Part shown: piece by piece, positions 35,798-45,900 of the stretch
Layout of the letters: every line of letters starts with the position of its first letter
Position numbering within the stretch: the first letter of the stretch is position 1
Translations under genes and position numbers: made by a program
The notes under the pieces: generated by a model
What the model was told of the DNA's origin: nothing
Databases searched by the model: none
What the model saw: only the letters and a program-made list of their open reading frames with translations
Assembly: GCA_009928665.1 (NCBI GenBank)
Contig: SACF01000010.1
Span: 47,659-111,658, forward strand
Length of the DNA: 64,000 bases
Origin: Alphaproteobacteria bacterium
Lineage (GTDB): Bacteria; Bacteroidota; Bacteroidia; Bacteroidales; FEN-979
Direction: 5' to 3'

Positions 35798-38155
35798 TTA
35801 TTCCTCTGAGGGATCATCGTCAATATTGACGATGGGTGGTCGTTCAAATGCCCTCGTTGTACTCCATTTATCCAGGGTAAGGAGCATGGATGGCAAAACG
35901 AACATATTCAGCAATCCCGCCACCAGCAGGGTGAAGGAGATCAAAAATCCCAGCGCCTGGGTGCCTCCGAAGGTCGATAGTACAAATATTCCGAATCCGA
36001 AAAACAGAACGGTCGAAGAGTATATCATACTGTACCCCGTTTCCTTCAGGGCCGATATCACCGATTCGGGAATGTTATGCCCGGTATGCCGGAGTTGGAG
36101 CCGGTAGCGTGACAGAAACTGGATGGAATTATCCACCGAGATTCCTAATGCGATGCTGAAAATCAAAATGGTGGAGGGTTTGATCGGGATCCCCGCAAAG
36201 CCCATCAGGGCTCCGGTCATAAGTTGCGGGATCAGATTGGGTATGAGGGATATGAGTATCATCCGCCACGAGGTGAACAGGAATGCAAGCAACAAGGCGA
36301 TTACCACAACTGCAAGGGCAATGCTTTCCCAGAGATTACGGATCAGGAAATTGGTTTCTTTCAGAAAGACCACACTGCTGCCTGTTATCGTGACCTCGTA
36401 CCGGGCGGTATCAAAAACTGAATCGATTTTTGGTCTCAGGCTTTTCTGGATGCTGTCGATCTTCGGGGTCCCGACATTGGCCATTTGTACGCTGACCCGC
36501 GTAACCCGGTAGGTGGTATCCAGAAAATTGTTCAGGATTGTCCGTTTATTGGCCTTAAAGGCCGGGATATAATCGGCCATGAAGGCAAGTTCGTTGGAAT
36601 TCGGAAGGGCATAGTATTCCGGGTCACCGGCATAAAATGCCTGTTTGGCCGACTTGATGACTTCCACGATGGATAAGGGTTTCGAGAGTTCAGGATAGGT
36701 GGCCAGACTGTCCTGCAAACGATCGATTTTGTTCAGTGTGCCCAGGTTCATCACCCCTTTTTTCTTTTTGGTGTCGACCGTGATTTCAAGGGGCATGATG
36801 CCTTTGAAGTGTTTTTCGAAGAATAACAGGTCTTTGTAGATCGGATCCCGCTTTGAAATGTCGTCAACAATGGTACCCGTGGTCCGCAGCCGGAAAGCCC
36901 CGATGATCCCGATCAGGATCAGGATGCCCATGGCAAGATAAATCGGGTTGCGGTAATGCTGAACCCAGTAAACGGCTTTATCGATCAGCGACTTCGCGAG
37001 GCTGACTTCGATATGGCGCGTATATTTTCCTTTGGGCGGAGGCAGGAAGCTGAAAAAGATCGGCACCAGGGTAAGTGAAAGGGCGTAGATGACCATGATG
37101 CTGATGGCCGCGATCAGACCAAATTCGACCAGAAGTTTGTTGCTGGTGATGGTAAAGGCTGCAAAACCCGTTGCCGTGGCTGCATTGGTAAGCAGGTTCG
37201 CAACCCCGATCCGGTGGATCACGCGTGAAAGCGCCTTAGCCTGGTTGTGGTGGTGGCTGTACTCGTAATGGTATTTGTTCAGGATAAAAATACAGTTTTC
37301 GACAGCAATGACGATCACGAGCGGTGGGATGATGGAGGTAAGCATGGTGATTCTGTACCCGAAAAGCGCCATCATCCCGAGCGCCCAAATCACGCTCATG
37401 ATCATGATCACCATTGGGAAGATCACTGCCTTGGTTGATCTGAAAAAGATAAAGAGGAAAAATGCCGAAACCATCAGGGCCAGGATCACGAACATGATTA
37501 GTTCGCGTTCCAGTTTTTTAGCAATAAGCGTTCGGATATACGGCAACCCGGAATAGTGAACCTCCGTTCCGGTTTGCGCCGAAAAACGGTCGACGGTGCT
37601 CTGGATTTCCCGTATCAGTCTTACGCGGTCTTTCGATTGGACAAGCTTCTTATCGAGGGTCAGGGCCATCAGATAAGCCGACGTTTCCGGGTTGTAGATG
37701 AACCCCCGGTAAAACGGGAGGGAATGGATAACCCCACGGATCGAATCCAGGTCAGCCTGTGATGCCGGTTTATGCGGAGTGATCGGAATGAACTCAAATT
37801 TCCGGAGCGAATCGTTTTTCACGAGGTTGTAAAGCCGGGTGATGGAGACAATTTCCGAGACGCCTTTAATCTTACGGAGTGAATCGGTGAGATCATAGAT
37901 CCTGTTGAAATGCCGCAGCTGGAAAAAGGAAGTATCGCGGATCCCGATAAACATGATGGTTCCATCCTGACCGAACTGCCTGATAAAATTCTTATAGACC
38001 CGGTTGGTCGGATCTTTATCGGGCAGTACACTGGAACTTTCGTATTGCAATCTGACCTTTGTGGCCATATACCCCATGAAGAGGGTAAGGACGAGGATCA
38101 CGGAAAGAATGGGTATTCTTTTTCGCAGAATCGCATTGGTCAGAAAATTCCACAC
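35798..38155 (-). CDS. RND superfamily / MMPL-type transporter
   Basis: A 785-residue membrane protein with the RND halves layout: a first helix (about 14-32), a large periplasmic loop (about 33-205), five helices, then a repeat of the pattern with a second loop (about 440-600) and five terminal helices. The helix blocks contain GxxxD-type polar residues, for example IALGISVDNSIQFLSRY. Such proteins (MmpL, HpnN, patched-like) export lipids or hopanoids with proton motive force. The start is a GTG at 38155; no ATG is near. No membrane-fusion or TolC-type partner is adjacent, consistent with the MMPL class rather than drug efflux. The substrate is unknown. Confidence 0.85.
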   Translation of the reverse strand: MWNFLTNAILRKRIPILSVILVLTLFMGYMATKVRLQYESSSVLPDKDPTNRVYKNFIRQFGQDGTIMFIGIRDTSFFQLRHFNRIYDLTDSLRKIKGVSEIVSITRLYNLVKNDSLRKFEFIPITPHKPASQADLDSIRGVIHSLPFYRGFIYNPETSAYLMALTLDKKLVQSKDRVRLIREIQSTVDRFSAQTGTEVHYSGLPYIRTLIAKKLERELIMFVILALMVSAFFLFIFFRSTKAVIFPMVIMIMSVIWALGMMALFGYRITMLTSIIPPLVIVIAVENCIFILNKYHYEYSHHHNQAKALSRVIHRIGVANLLTNAATATGFAAFTITSNKLLVEFGLIAAISIMVIYALSLTLVPIFFSFLPPPKGKYTRHIEVSLAKSLIDKAVYWVQHYRNPIYLAMGILILIGIIGAFRLRTTGTIVDDISKRDPIYKDLLFFEKHFKGIMPLEITVDTKKKKGVMNLGTLNKIDRLQDSLATYPELSKPLSIVEVIKSAKQAFYAGDPEYYALPNSNELAFMADYIPAFKANKRTILNNFLDTTYRVTRVSVQMANVGTPKIDSIQKSLRPKIDSVFDTARYEVTITGSSVVFLKETNFLIRNLWESIALAVVVIALLLAFLFTSWRMILISLIPNLIPQLMTGALMGFAGIPIKPSTILIFSIALGISVDNSIQFLSRYRLQLRHTGHNIPESVISALKETGYSMIYSSTVLFFGFGIFVLSTFGGTQALGFLISFTLLVAGLLNMFVLPSMLLTLDKWSTTRAFERPPIVNIDDDPSEE

Positions 38156-38161
38156 GTTTCG

Positions 38162-38169
38162 TAATTTTG
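38162..38169 (+). promoter_or_regulatory. -7 box TAATTTTG for the 2-hydroxyacid dehydrogenase
   Basis: Fits TAnnTTTG, 21 bases before the ATG at 38191. It is only five bases from the opposite-strand box at 38175-38182. Confidence 0.5.
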
Positions 38170-38174
38170 GAGTG

Positions 38175-38182
38175 CAAATGTA
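38175..38182 (-). promoter_or_regulatory. -7 box TACATTTG for the RND gene
   Basis: The minus strand reads TACATTTG, fitting TAnnTTTG, 19 bases before the GTG at 38155. It interleaves with the plus-strand promoter. Confidence 0.45.
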
Positions 38183-38190
38183 CGAAAATC

Positions 38191-39168
38191 ATGCAAAAAG
38201 TTCCTGCCACGAAGAATAAGATATTGTTGCTCGATCCTGTCCACCCGCTGATCCGGGTTCGATTTGAGGAATACGGTTATCAATGCGATTATTTTCCTGA
38301 TCTGTCGGGGAATGATCTGCTCAAAATTGCCGGTGATTACAGCGGGATAATTGTAAGGAGTAAATTTACCGTTGACCGGAAATTTTTAGATGCAGCCACA
38401 AACCTTGAATTCATCGGCAGAGTGGGGGCAGGGATGGAGAATATTGATGTGGAATACGCCCGTAAAAGAGGCATCCGTTGTTACAATTCGCCGGAAGGGA
38501 ACCGCGACGCGGTAGGAGAACACGCGGTCGGGATGCTTCTGGCATTATTGAATCACATGACACGGGCCGACCGGCAGGTTCGCCAGGGAGTCTGGAGCCG
38601 GGAAGAAAACCGGGGTGTTGAGATCATGGGTAAAACAATAGGAATCATCGGGTACGGAAATATGGGTAGCGCTTTTGCCCGGCGACTTAAAGGTTTTGAA
38701 GCCAAAGTCATTGCCTATGACAAATATAAAAAGCGCTTTTCGGATGTTTACGTAACTGAGGCGACCATGGAACAGATTTTTTCCGACACCGACATCCTCA
38801 GTCTTCATGTTCCGCTCACTCCCGAGACCCGATACCTGGTGGATCAGGATTATCTGAACCATTTTAAAAAGCCGGTATGGCTGGTAAATACTTCGCGCGG
38901 ACAGGTTGTCAAAACCGCTGACCTCGTGAAAAATCTGAAATCGGGAAAGGTTCCTGGCGCCGCCCTTGACGTGCTGGAATTTGAAGATGCATCCTTCGGT
39001 TTTCTGAACAGTAAGGATCCCGATTTTGCTTTTCTTGCCGCCTCCGATCGTGTGATCCTGACACCCCACATTGCAGGCTGGACCCGGGAGTCGAATGAAA
39101 AACTGGCAAGGATTCTGGTTGAAAAAATTCAGAAAGGCGAACGATTGAAAAAATTATCCGGCGACTGA
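38191..39168 (+). CDS. D-2-hydroxyacid dehydrogenase (SerA-like)
   Basis: A 325-residue NAD-dependent D-isomer-specific 2-hydroxyacid dehydrogenase. The NAD motif is G154-x-G156-x-x-G159; the catalytic residues are Arg236 (NTSRG), Glu265 and His293 (TPHIAG). The substrate-binding segment GRVGAGMENID resembles 3-phosphoglycerate dehydrogenase, first step of serine synthesis, but the ACT regulatory domain of long SerA forms is absent. ATG 38191 is preferred over the TTG at 38167, which overlaps the -7 box. Substrate assignment is tentative. Confidence 0.85.
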   Translation: MQKVPATKNKILLLDPVHPLIRVRFEEYGYQCDYFPDLSGNDLLKIAGDYSGIIVRSKFTVDRKFLDAATNLEFIGRVGAGMENIDVEYARKRGIRCYNSPEGNRDAVGEHAVGMLLALLNHMTRADRQVRQGVWSREENRGVEIMGKTIGIIGYGNMGSAFARRLKGFEAKVIAYDKYKKRFSDVYVTEATMEQIFSDTDILSLHVPLTPETRYLVDQDYLNHFKKPVWLVNTSRGQVVKTADLVKNLKSGKVPGAALDVLEFEDASFGFLNSKDPDFAFLAASDRVILTPHIAGWTRESNEKLARILVEKIQKGERLKKLSGD

Positions 39169-39271
39169 TGCAAGGTGCAACGGCAGTCATCATTTGCAAA
39201 TCGGCTCCGGTTCAGTACAAATTCAGATGCGGTAAGCCTTCCCTACATTTCACCAATTCAACATATTTTTT

Positions 39272-39279
39272 TAGCTTTG
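39272..39279 (+). promoter_or_regulatory. -7 box TAGCTTTG for the phosphofructokinase gene
   Basis: TAGCTTTG fits TAnnTTTG and sits 22 bases before the ATG at 39302. TTTC 20 bases upstream is a near match to the -33 TTTG. Confidence 0.55.
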
Positions 39280-39301
39280 CCGGCAATCTATCTATTTTTC
39301 T

Positions 39302-40537
39302 ATGAGACTGGAAAACAAGCTTTTCAAAGGAAAAACCCTTGCGATTTTATCTGGCGGGGGCGATACGCCTGCTATCAATTCAGGCATTGAAGCAATCCGG
39401 AACCGGGCATCATTGCTGGGTTTTAAAGTTTACGGTATCCTTCAGGGGTGGAAAGGCCTGCTGGGTGATGGCAATGTGGTGGATTTGACAAACCAGCCCT
39501 ACGACGGCTATTATGGCGGTACCGCATTACGGTCAAGCCGCACCAACCCGTTCCCGTCGAAAAAGAATCCGGAAAGCCGTGTTCCGCAGGTTCTCCGGAA
39601 TTTTGAACGGTACAAGATAGATGTGCTCGTTACCATTGGCGGCGACGATACCAACGGTGCCGCAAAAAGGCTTTTCGAGACGGAAGGCATTCCGGTAATC
39701 GGGTTCCCAAAGACCATTGACAACGATCTCCGTACCCGTACCATCCATCACTATCAGGGAAAGGATATCGAAGCGGTTCTCTGCCCCGGCTTTCCTTCGG
39801 CTGCCCGTTCGATCATGGAATTCACAGCCTCGCTCAAGACTACTGCCGAGTCGCATTCACGCATCATTGTCATGGAAGTCATGGGGCGGGATGCAGGCTG
39901 GCTTACGGGAACAGCCACCTTCGGGGGAGCAACCCTCGGACTGGTTCCCGAGTACCCGATTACCCGCGAACGAAAGGAGGTTTTCTTTGAAACGGTGAAA
40001 GAGACCTACATGAACTCCCGAAAAAAATGCCTGATCATCCCGGTTTCGGAAGGGATCCGCTGGTACGATGAGAAGACCGGAAAGGTGGATGTAGTTTATG
40101 CCAGTTCCGAATTGGATGAGTATGGCCATCCCCGCTTTGGCGGGGTGAGCGGCATCATCGCTTCTGAAATATCGGCCCGGTTGGGAATCGATTCACGCGC
40201 CCAGATTTCAGGCTATTATCCCCGTTCAGGTCACTGCAGGCATTACGACCGTAGGCTGACCACCACATTAGCAGATAAGGTGGTCGATCTGCTCCTACGG
40301 GAAGAGTACGGACAAATGCCGGTCATGAAAAAGATTGTTCCCTACGTGGAGCTTGAGGAGTTCAATACCACATCGATCGACATGGGAGCCGTAGGAAACA
40401 AACCGCTTTCCGATGATTATTACGACATCAGCAGGTTCTCATTTACAGATGCCTACCGGGATTTTCTGACAAATATCCTGGAAAAGCCCGAATTCAGCGA
40501 GTTCAGGTACGATTTCCCGGTTGTACTTCCGGAATAA
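39302..40537 (+). CDS. pfk: 6-phosphofructokinase, PPi-dependent type by residues
   Basis: A 411-residue PFK-A superfamily enzyme phosphorylating fructose 6-phosphate. ATP enzymes have GGDGS and PGTIDND; this one has GGDD (113-116) and PKTIDND (136-142). The second Asp and the Lys are the residues that select pyrophosphate over ATP in characterised PFPs, so the reaction is probably reversible and PPi-driven (inference from known determinants). The N-terminal SGGGDTPAINSG and MEVMGRDAGWLTG are family-typical. It converges on lysC with a 6-base gap; fbp lies just beyond lysC. Confidence 0.88.
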   Translation: MRLENKLFKGKTLAILSGGGDTPAINSGIEAIRNRASLLGFKVYGILQGWKGLLGDGNVVDLTNQPYDGYYGGTALRSSRTNPFPSKKNPESRVPQVLRNFERYKIDVLVTIGGDDTNGAAKRLFETEGIPVIGFPKTIDNDLRTRTIHHYQGKDIEAVLCPGFPSAARSIMEFTASLKTTAESHSRIIVMEVMGRDAGWLTGTATFGGATLGLVPEYPITRERKEVFFETVKETYMNSRKKCLIIPVSEGIRWYDEKTGKVDVVYASSELDEYGHPRFGGVSGIIASEISARLGIDSRAQISGYYPRSGHCRHYDRRLTTTLADKVVDLLLREEYGQMPVMKKIVPYVELEEFNTTSIDMGAVGNKPLSDDYYDISRFSFTDAYRDFLTNILEKPEFSEFRYDFPVVLPE

Positions 40538-40543
40538 AGGAAT

Positions 40544-41842
40544 TCACTTCATTACCACCTGTAAGGTGTTCCTGCTTTTCTGTTCCAGCAGAACCTTCCG
40601 TCCGGAGGTGATTTCCCGAATAGTATCCGCATCATAATGACGTATGGTGCACAGGTCGACCCCTTCATTGTAACGCGTCGTGTAATGCTCACGCAATCGC
40701 TCCAGTAATGGCGGCAGTTTCCATGGATCCTGATCTACACAAAAAGAAAAACTGATCGCTGAATTCTGCATCACATTGACGCGCACCCTGCATTCGGTAA
40801 GCAGCCGGAAAATTTCACTCAGGTTCTCCTCCGCGATAAAAGAAAAATCATGCGGAGATAAGGAGATCAGTACCTGATTTAACTTCCGGATGATGATGGG
40901 GGTGCCGATGGTCCACGCACTGAGATCTTCGATGGTGGTTCCCTCCGATTGCGGATTTACAAATGATTTTACTTTCAGCGTGATGCCGGCATTTTCGAGC
41001 GGTTTGATGGTTTTCGGGTGGATGACGCTGGCCCCGTAATAGGTCAGCTCGATGGCTTCACGGTAAGATAAAGAAGGGAGCGTCACGGCATCCTTTTTCC
41101 ATTTGGGATCGGCATTCATAACCCCCGGAACATCTTTCCAGATGGTCACTTCCCTGCTTTTGAGCGCGTAAGCAAAGACAGCGGCGGTGAAGTCGGAACC
41201 CTCCCTGCCAAGCGTTGTCGTGTTACCGGCCCGATCACTCCCCAGGAATCCCTGCGTCAGTGCAACACAACCCGTTCCTTCCTTTCGCTGAAAATAACTC
41301 TGAATCGTTTTTACAATAGCCCTTTCCGATACCTTCCAGTCAACCTTCGCATCCTGGTAAGTCGAATCGGTGCGGATCAGCTCCCTCACATCAAACAATT
41401 TTGATGGAATGCCTGCATCCATGAGGTAATGATGAACGATGGCCGTTGATATAAGTTCACCGTATCCGACAATCTGATCGTATTCGAAGCTATAACCCGG
41501 AGAAGATTTCAAGTACAGGTGGCCCCTTCGGATGTATCCCCGGAGCTGATCAAATAACGAGGTAACTGCTCCGTAAACCGGATGAACCGGGCTTGGAAAC
41601 AGCTCAGCCATGATCTGAAAATGATAATCCCTGACCTTTTCGTAGAATTCGACCAATGCAACCGGGTCTTTTTCCATGAAATGCTGCAGCACCTGTTCCA
41701 GCGCGTTGGTGGTTTTCCCCATTGCTGACAGGATCACAACCATGGGCTGACCGTCGTATAATTTCAGGATTCTTCCTACATTTCTGACTCCTTCGGCATG
41801 GTTGACGGAAGCGCCTCCGAATTTAAAAATCTTGATCTCCAT
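40544..41842 (-). CDS. lysC: Aspartate kinase
   Basis: A 432-residue monofunctional aspartokinase, the first enzyme of lysine/threonine/methionine synthesis. KFGGAS at residues 7-12 is the nucleotide-binding start; GREGSDFTAAVFAYAL and KDVPGVMNADP are catalytic-domain signatures. The last ~130 residues hold paired ACT domains (VLISLSPHDFSFIAEENLSEI), so feedback inhibition is expected. No homoserine dehydrogenase domain is fused. The ATG at 41842 is chosen; a longer frame to 41950 crosses the -7 box at 41847-41854. Confidence 0.93.
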   Translation of the reverse strand: MEIKIFKFGGASVNHAEGVRNVGRILKLYDGQPMVVILSAMGKTTNALEQVLQHFMEKDPVALVEFYEKVRDYHFQIMAELFPSPVHPVYGAVTSLFDQLRGYIRRGHLYLKSSPGYSFEYDQIVGYGELISTAIVHHYLMDAGIPSKLFDVRELIRTDSTYQDAKVDWKVSERAIVKTIQSYFQRKEGTGCVALTQGFLGSDRAGNTTTLGREGSDFTAAVFAYALKSREVTIWKDVPGVMNADPKWKKDAVTLPSLSYREAIELTYYGASVIHPKTIKPLENAGITLKVKSFVNPQSEGTTIEDLSAWTIGTPIIIRKLNQVLISLSPHDFSFIAEENLSEIFRLLTECRVRVNVMQNSAISFSFCVDQDPWKLPPLLERLREHYTTRYNEGVDLCTIRHYDADTIREITSGRKVLLEQKSRNTLQVVMK

Positions 41843-41846
41843 GCCG

Positions 41847-41854
41847 CAAAAATA
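41847..41854 (-). promoter_or_regulatory. -7 box TATTTTTG with leaderless spacing (lysC)
   Basis: TATTTTTG on the minus strand, four bases (CGGC), then ATG at 41842. Near-identical to the arrangement at 1773-1785. Confidence 0.55.
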
Positions 41855-41887
41855 ATTAAAAACGGCGGGGTGTCCGGTTGAAATACC

Positions 41888-41895
41888 TAATTTTG
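41888..41895 (+). promoter_or_regulatory. -7 box TAATTTTG for fbp
   Basis: Fits TAnnTTTG, 23 bases before the ATG at 41919. Probably also serves mfd. Confidence 0.5.
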
Positions 41896-41918
41896 TGCAA
41901 ACCGATAACCAACTGCTT

Positions 41919-42938
41919 ATGAAATTTAAAACGCTGACCGAATTTATCATCGAAAAGCAGGCCGATTATCCCCAGGCATCGGGTGAACTTTCCAGATTGC
42001 TGAATGATATTGGAATTGCCGCGAAATTTGTCAACCGGGAAGTCAACCGGGCCGGCCTTGGTGAGGTGATGGGTTATGCCGGTGAAGTCAATGTGCAGGG
42101 TGAGGACCAGAAAAAACTTGACGTGTATGCAAATGATCAGTTCATTGCAGCCCTCAAGTCGGGTGGTCAATGCTGTGCCATCGGATCCGAAGAGAATGAG
42201 GAGATCATCCTGCTTGACAGTGAAATATCGAAGCATGGGAAGTACGTGGTTGCTATTGATCCATTGGACGGATCTTCCAACATCGAATCCAACGTTTCAA
42301 TCGGGACTCTTTTCTCGATTTACCGACGCCGCACCGTCAGGGGCCTTGCACAACTGGAGGATTTTCTCCAGCCGGGGCGAAACCTGGTTGCGGCGGGTTA
42401 TGTTATTTACGGGTCTTCAACCATGCTTGTGTATACGACCGGAAACGGTGTCAATGGTTTTACCCTCGACCCGTCGGTAGGCCTGTTTATCCTGAGCCAT
42501 CCCGACATGAGATATCCCGAAACAGGCGCTATCTATTCGATTAATGAAGCCAACTACCGCTCTTTTCCCGAAGGGGTTAAAAACTATATCCATTATTGCC
42601 AGGAGGAGGACCCGGCTACCAGACGGCCTTATTCGACCCGCTATATTGGTTCAATGGTCGCCGATATTCACCGGAATCTCATCCGGGGAGGGATTTTTCT
42701 CTACCCTGCCACGTCAAAAAACAGGCAGGGAAAACTTCGCTTGTTATATGAATGCAATCCGGTTGCTTTTTTAGCAGAACAAGCCGGCGGCAAAGCATCC
42801 GACGGGTTCCGCCGGATCCTCGATATTCAGCCTGTCAGGCTTCATGAACGTTCGCCCCTGTTTGCCGGTCCGTCGCCGATGGTTGAAATGGCTGAAGAGT
42901 TCATGCGACGCTATTCTTCAGATTTTAAAACTGATTAG
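41919..42938 (+). CDS. fbp: Fructose-1,6-bisphosphatase, class 1
   Basis: A 339-residue class I FBPase hydrolysing fructose 1,6-bisphosphate in gluconeogenesis. The metal site DPLDGSSN, preceded by the IGSEENEE acidic segment, and the C-terminal [17 protein letters not shown] are diagnostic. The ATG at 41919 fits the promoter better than the GTG at 41895. Its TAG stop is in frame with and only six bases before the start of mfd. Together with a probable PPi-type phosphofructokinase nearby it covers both directions of the F6P/FBP step. Confidence 0.95.
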   Translation: MKFKTLTEFIIEKQADYPQASGELSRLLNDIGIAAKFVNREVNRAGLGEVMGYAGEVNVQGEDQKKLDVYANDQFIAALKSGGQCCAIGSEENEEIILLDSEISKHGKYVVAIDPLDGSSNIESNVSIGTLFSIYRRRTVRGLAQLEDFLQPGRNLVAAGYVIYGSSTMLVYTTGNGVNGFTLDPSVGLFILSHPDMRYPETGAIYSINEANYRSFPEGVKNYIHYCQEEDPATRRPYSTRYIGSMVADIHRNLIRGGIFLYPATSKNRQGKLRLLYECNPVAFLAEQAGGKASDGFRRILDIQPVRLHERSPLFAGPSPMVEMAEEFMRRYSSDFKTD

Positions 42939-42944
42939 ACTTTT

Positions 42945-45900
42945 TTGGAACATCCTGCCATATTCCCGGGTTACGGGAACCATCCGGCTATCCGGGAGAT
43001 CAGGGAACTGATTTCACGGGGGCGTTGCGGACCGGAATCCGAAACGGATGAGACCGGAGTAAAGAATATCCGGTTACATCTGGGCGGACTGGTCGGTTCG
43101 TCACGATCGTTGACTGTGGCGTCGGTCTTTGCAGAAGTTGCCGCCCCGCACCTGGTCCTCCTTTCAAACAAGGAAGAATCGGCCTATTTCTATAACGACC
43201 TCCGGCAGATAGCCGGCGACCGGGTCTTTTACTTTCCCTCCTCCTTCAAACGCGGTCTCCAGTCGGGCATCAAGGATAACCAGGGATTGCTTTCCCGTAC
43301 CGAAGTGCTCAGCCTCCTGAACAGCCGGGTCAGGAAGTTCCTGATCGTGAGTTACCCGGAAGCCATCTCAGAGAAGGTGGTCAATAAAAAATATCTGGAG
43401 AAAAACACCCTCAAATTGTCGGTAGGGGAGCAGGTGAATATGGATTTTATTCTGGACCTCCTGGTGGAATACGAATTTGAACGGGCCGATTTTGTATTTG
43501 AACCGGGTCAGTTTGCACTGCGCGGTGGCTTGATCGACGTATTTTCCTTTAGCGGCGACCATCCTTATCGCATTGAATTCGGTGGCGATCAGGTTTCGAC
43601 CATCCGCTCTTTTGACCCGTCCACGCAGCTTTCGATCGAAAAATTCAACGAGATCAGCATCATTCCTGATATCCGGGTGAACAGTTCCAGGAAGATCCTC
43701 TATGAATCGCTGCTTTCATTCCTGCCGCCCAAATCGCTGGTCTGGTTAGATGATACAGGGTTCATCGCCGATCAGATGAACAAACAGCCGGCGTCGGACC
43801 TGCTATTGACGGGCGATGACCTGTTGAAGAACCTGCTTCGCTTCTCCACGATTGAGTTTGGACAGAAATCTTTTTTTAAAACCGGACAACCGGTTCATTT
43901 TAATACCACACCGCAGCCCACCTTCCATAAAAACTTTGACCTGCTGATCGAAAATCTTGAACAGAACCTTCGGAACGGATACAGAAACTACCTGCTTACC
44001 GACAACCCCAAGCAGGCTGAGCGACTCCGGACGATTTTCGAGGATATTCGTTCAAAAACCCCACGCCTCAAGCGGGAAGGAGTGGATACAGATGCGGAAC
44101 AGCACCCCGGTGAGCTAAACACGGAATCAGTGGCCGGTTCCGATCAGCCCTTCGCAAGCCTTCCGTTTTCGTTACATGAAGGTTTTATCGACAAGGATCT
44201 GAAAATTGCCTTTTACACCGATCACCAGATCTTTGAAAGGTACCACAAGTTTCAACTCCGCGATGGTTATGCAGCCAAAGAAGCCCTGTCGCTGAAAGAG
44301 TTGTACGATCTGAAGCCGGGGGATTTCGTCACCCATATCGATCATGGTATCGGCCGGTTCGACGGACTGGAGAAGATCGTCAATAACGGCAAGGAGCAGG
44401 AGGCGATCAGACTGATTTATAAGAATGATGACCTCCTTTATGTCAGCATTCATTCGTTGCACCGGATCTCGAAGTATATCGGGAAAGAAGGCACACCGCC
44501 GGTACTGAACCGCCTGGGTTCCGATGCCTGGAATAAGCTGAAGCATAAAACAAAGAGCAGCGTAAAGGATATCGCGGCCGAATTGATCCGGCTGTATGCC
44601 GAGCGCAGGGCATCACAGGGTGTCGCCTGTACTCCCGATACCTATCTGCAAACAGAACTGGAAGCTTCCTTTATCTATGAGGATACTCCCGACCAGGTCA
44701 AAGCAACTGCCGATGTGAAGCGTGATTTGGAAGCAACCTTCCCGATGGACCGCCTTATATGCGGGGATGTGGGTTTCGGGAAAACTGAAATAGCAGTCCG
44801 GGCCGCGTTTAAAATGATCGCTGAAAGCAAGCAGGTGGTAGTACTGGTACCAACTACGATTCTTGCCTTACAGCATTACAAAACTTTTTCGGAGCGGTTA
44901 AAGGACTTCCCCTGCAGGGTTGATTATCTGAACCGTTTCAGGTCGACCCGCGATCAGCACAAAATCCTTGATGATCTGGCGGCGGGAAAGATCGACATTT
45001 TGATCGGAACCCATCGTATATTAAGCAAAGACGTGGTTTTCAAAGATCTCGGACTGTTTATCATTGATGAAGAACAAAAGTTCGGAGTCGGGGCAAAAGA
45101 GAAGATCAAGCGCCTGAAGATCAATGTAGATACCCTGACTCTGACGGCTACGCCCATTCCCCGTACCCTGCAGTTCTCCCTGATGGGAGCGCGGGATCTG
45201 TCGGTGATCAACACCCCGCCGCCCAACCGCTATCCCGTTCAGACTGAGATCCATCCTTTTGGAGAGGAGGTCATCAAGGATGCCATCACCTTTGAGGTTT
45301 CCAGGGGAGGGCAGGTTTTCTTTGTCACCACCCGGGTATTGAACATCCTCGACATCGCCACCATGGTTCAGCGGATGGTGCCGGGAGTGAAAATCGCGGT
45401 GGCCCATGGGCAGATGGAGGGCCATAAGCTGGAGCGGGTGATGACCGATTTCATTGAAGGCGAATATGATGTTTTGATTGCAACGACCATTGTCGAATCG
45501 GGGCTCGACATTTCCAACGTCAACACCATCATAATCAACGATGCCCATCATTACGGGCTCAGCGACCTGCACCAGCTCCGGGGAAGGGTAGGGCGGTCGA
45601 ACAAGAAGGCATTTTGCTACCTGTTGGCGCCTCCCATGTCGACATTGACCGACGAAGCCCGGAAACGCCTCCGGGCCATTGAAGAATTTTCGGAACTGGG
45701 AAGTGGATTCAACATCGCCATGCGCGACCTCGATATCCGCGGAGCAGGGAATATCCTGGGGGCAGAACAAAGCGGTTTTATCTCGGAAATCGGATATGAG
45801 ATGTACCAGAAAATTCTGGATGAAGCTTTATTGGAGTTGAAGGAAACCGAATTTAAAGATCTCTTCATTTCGGAAGAACCCCGGTCATACGTAAGGGATT

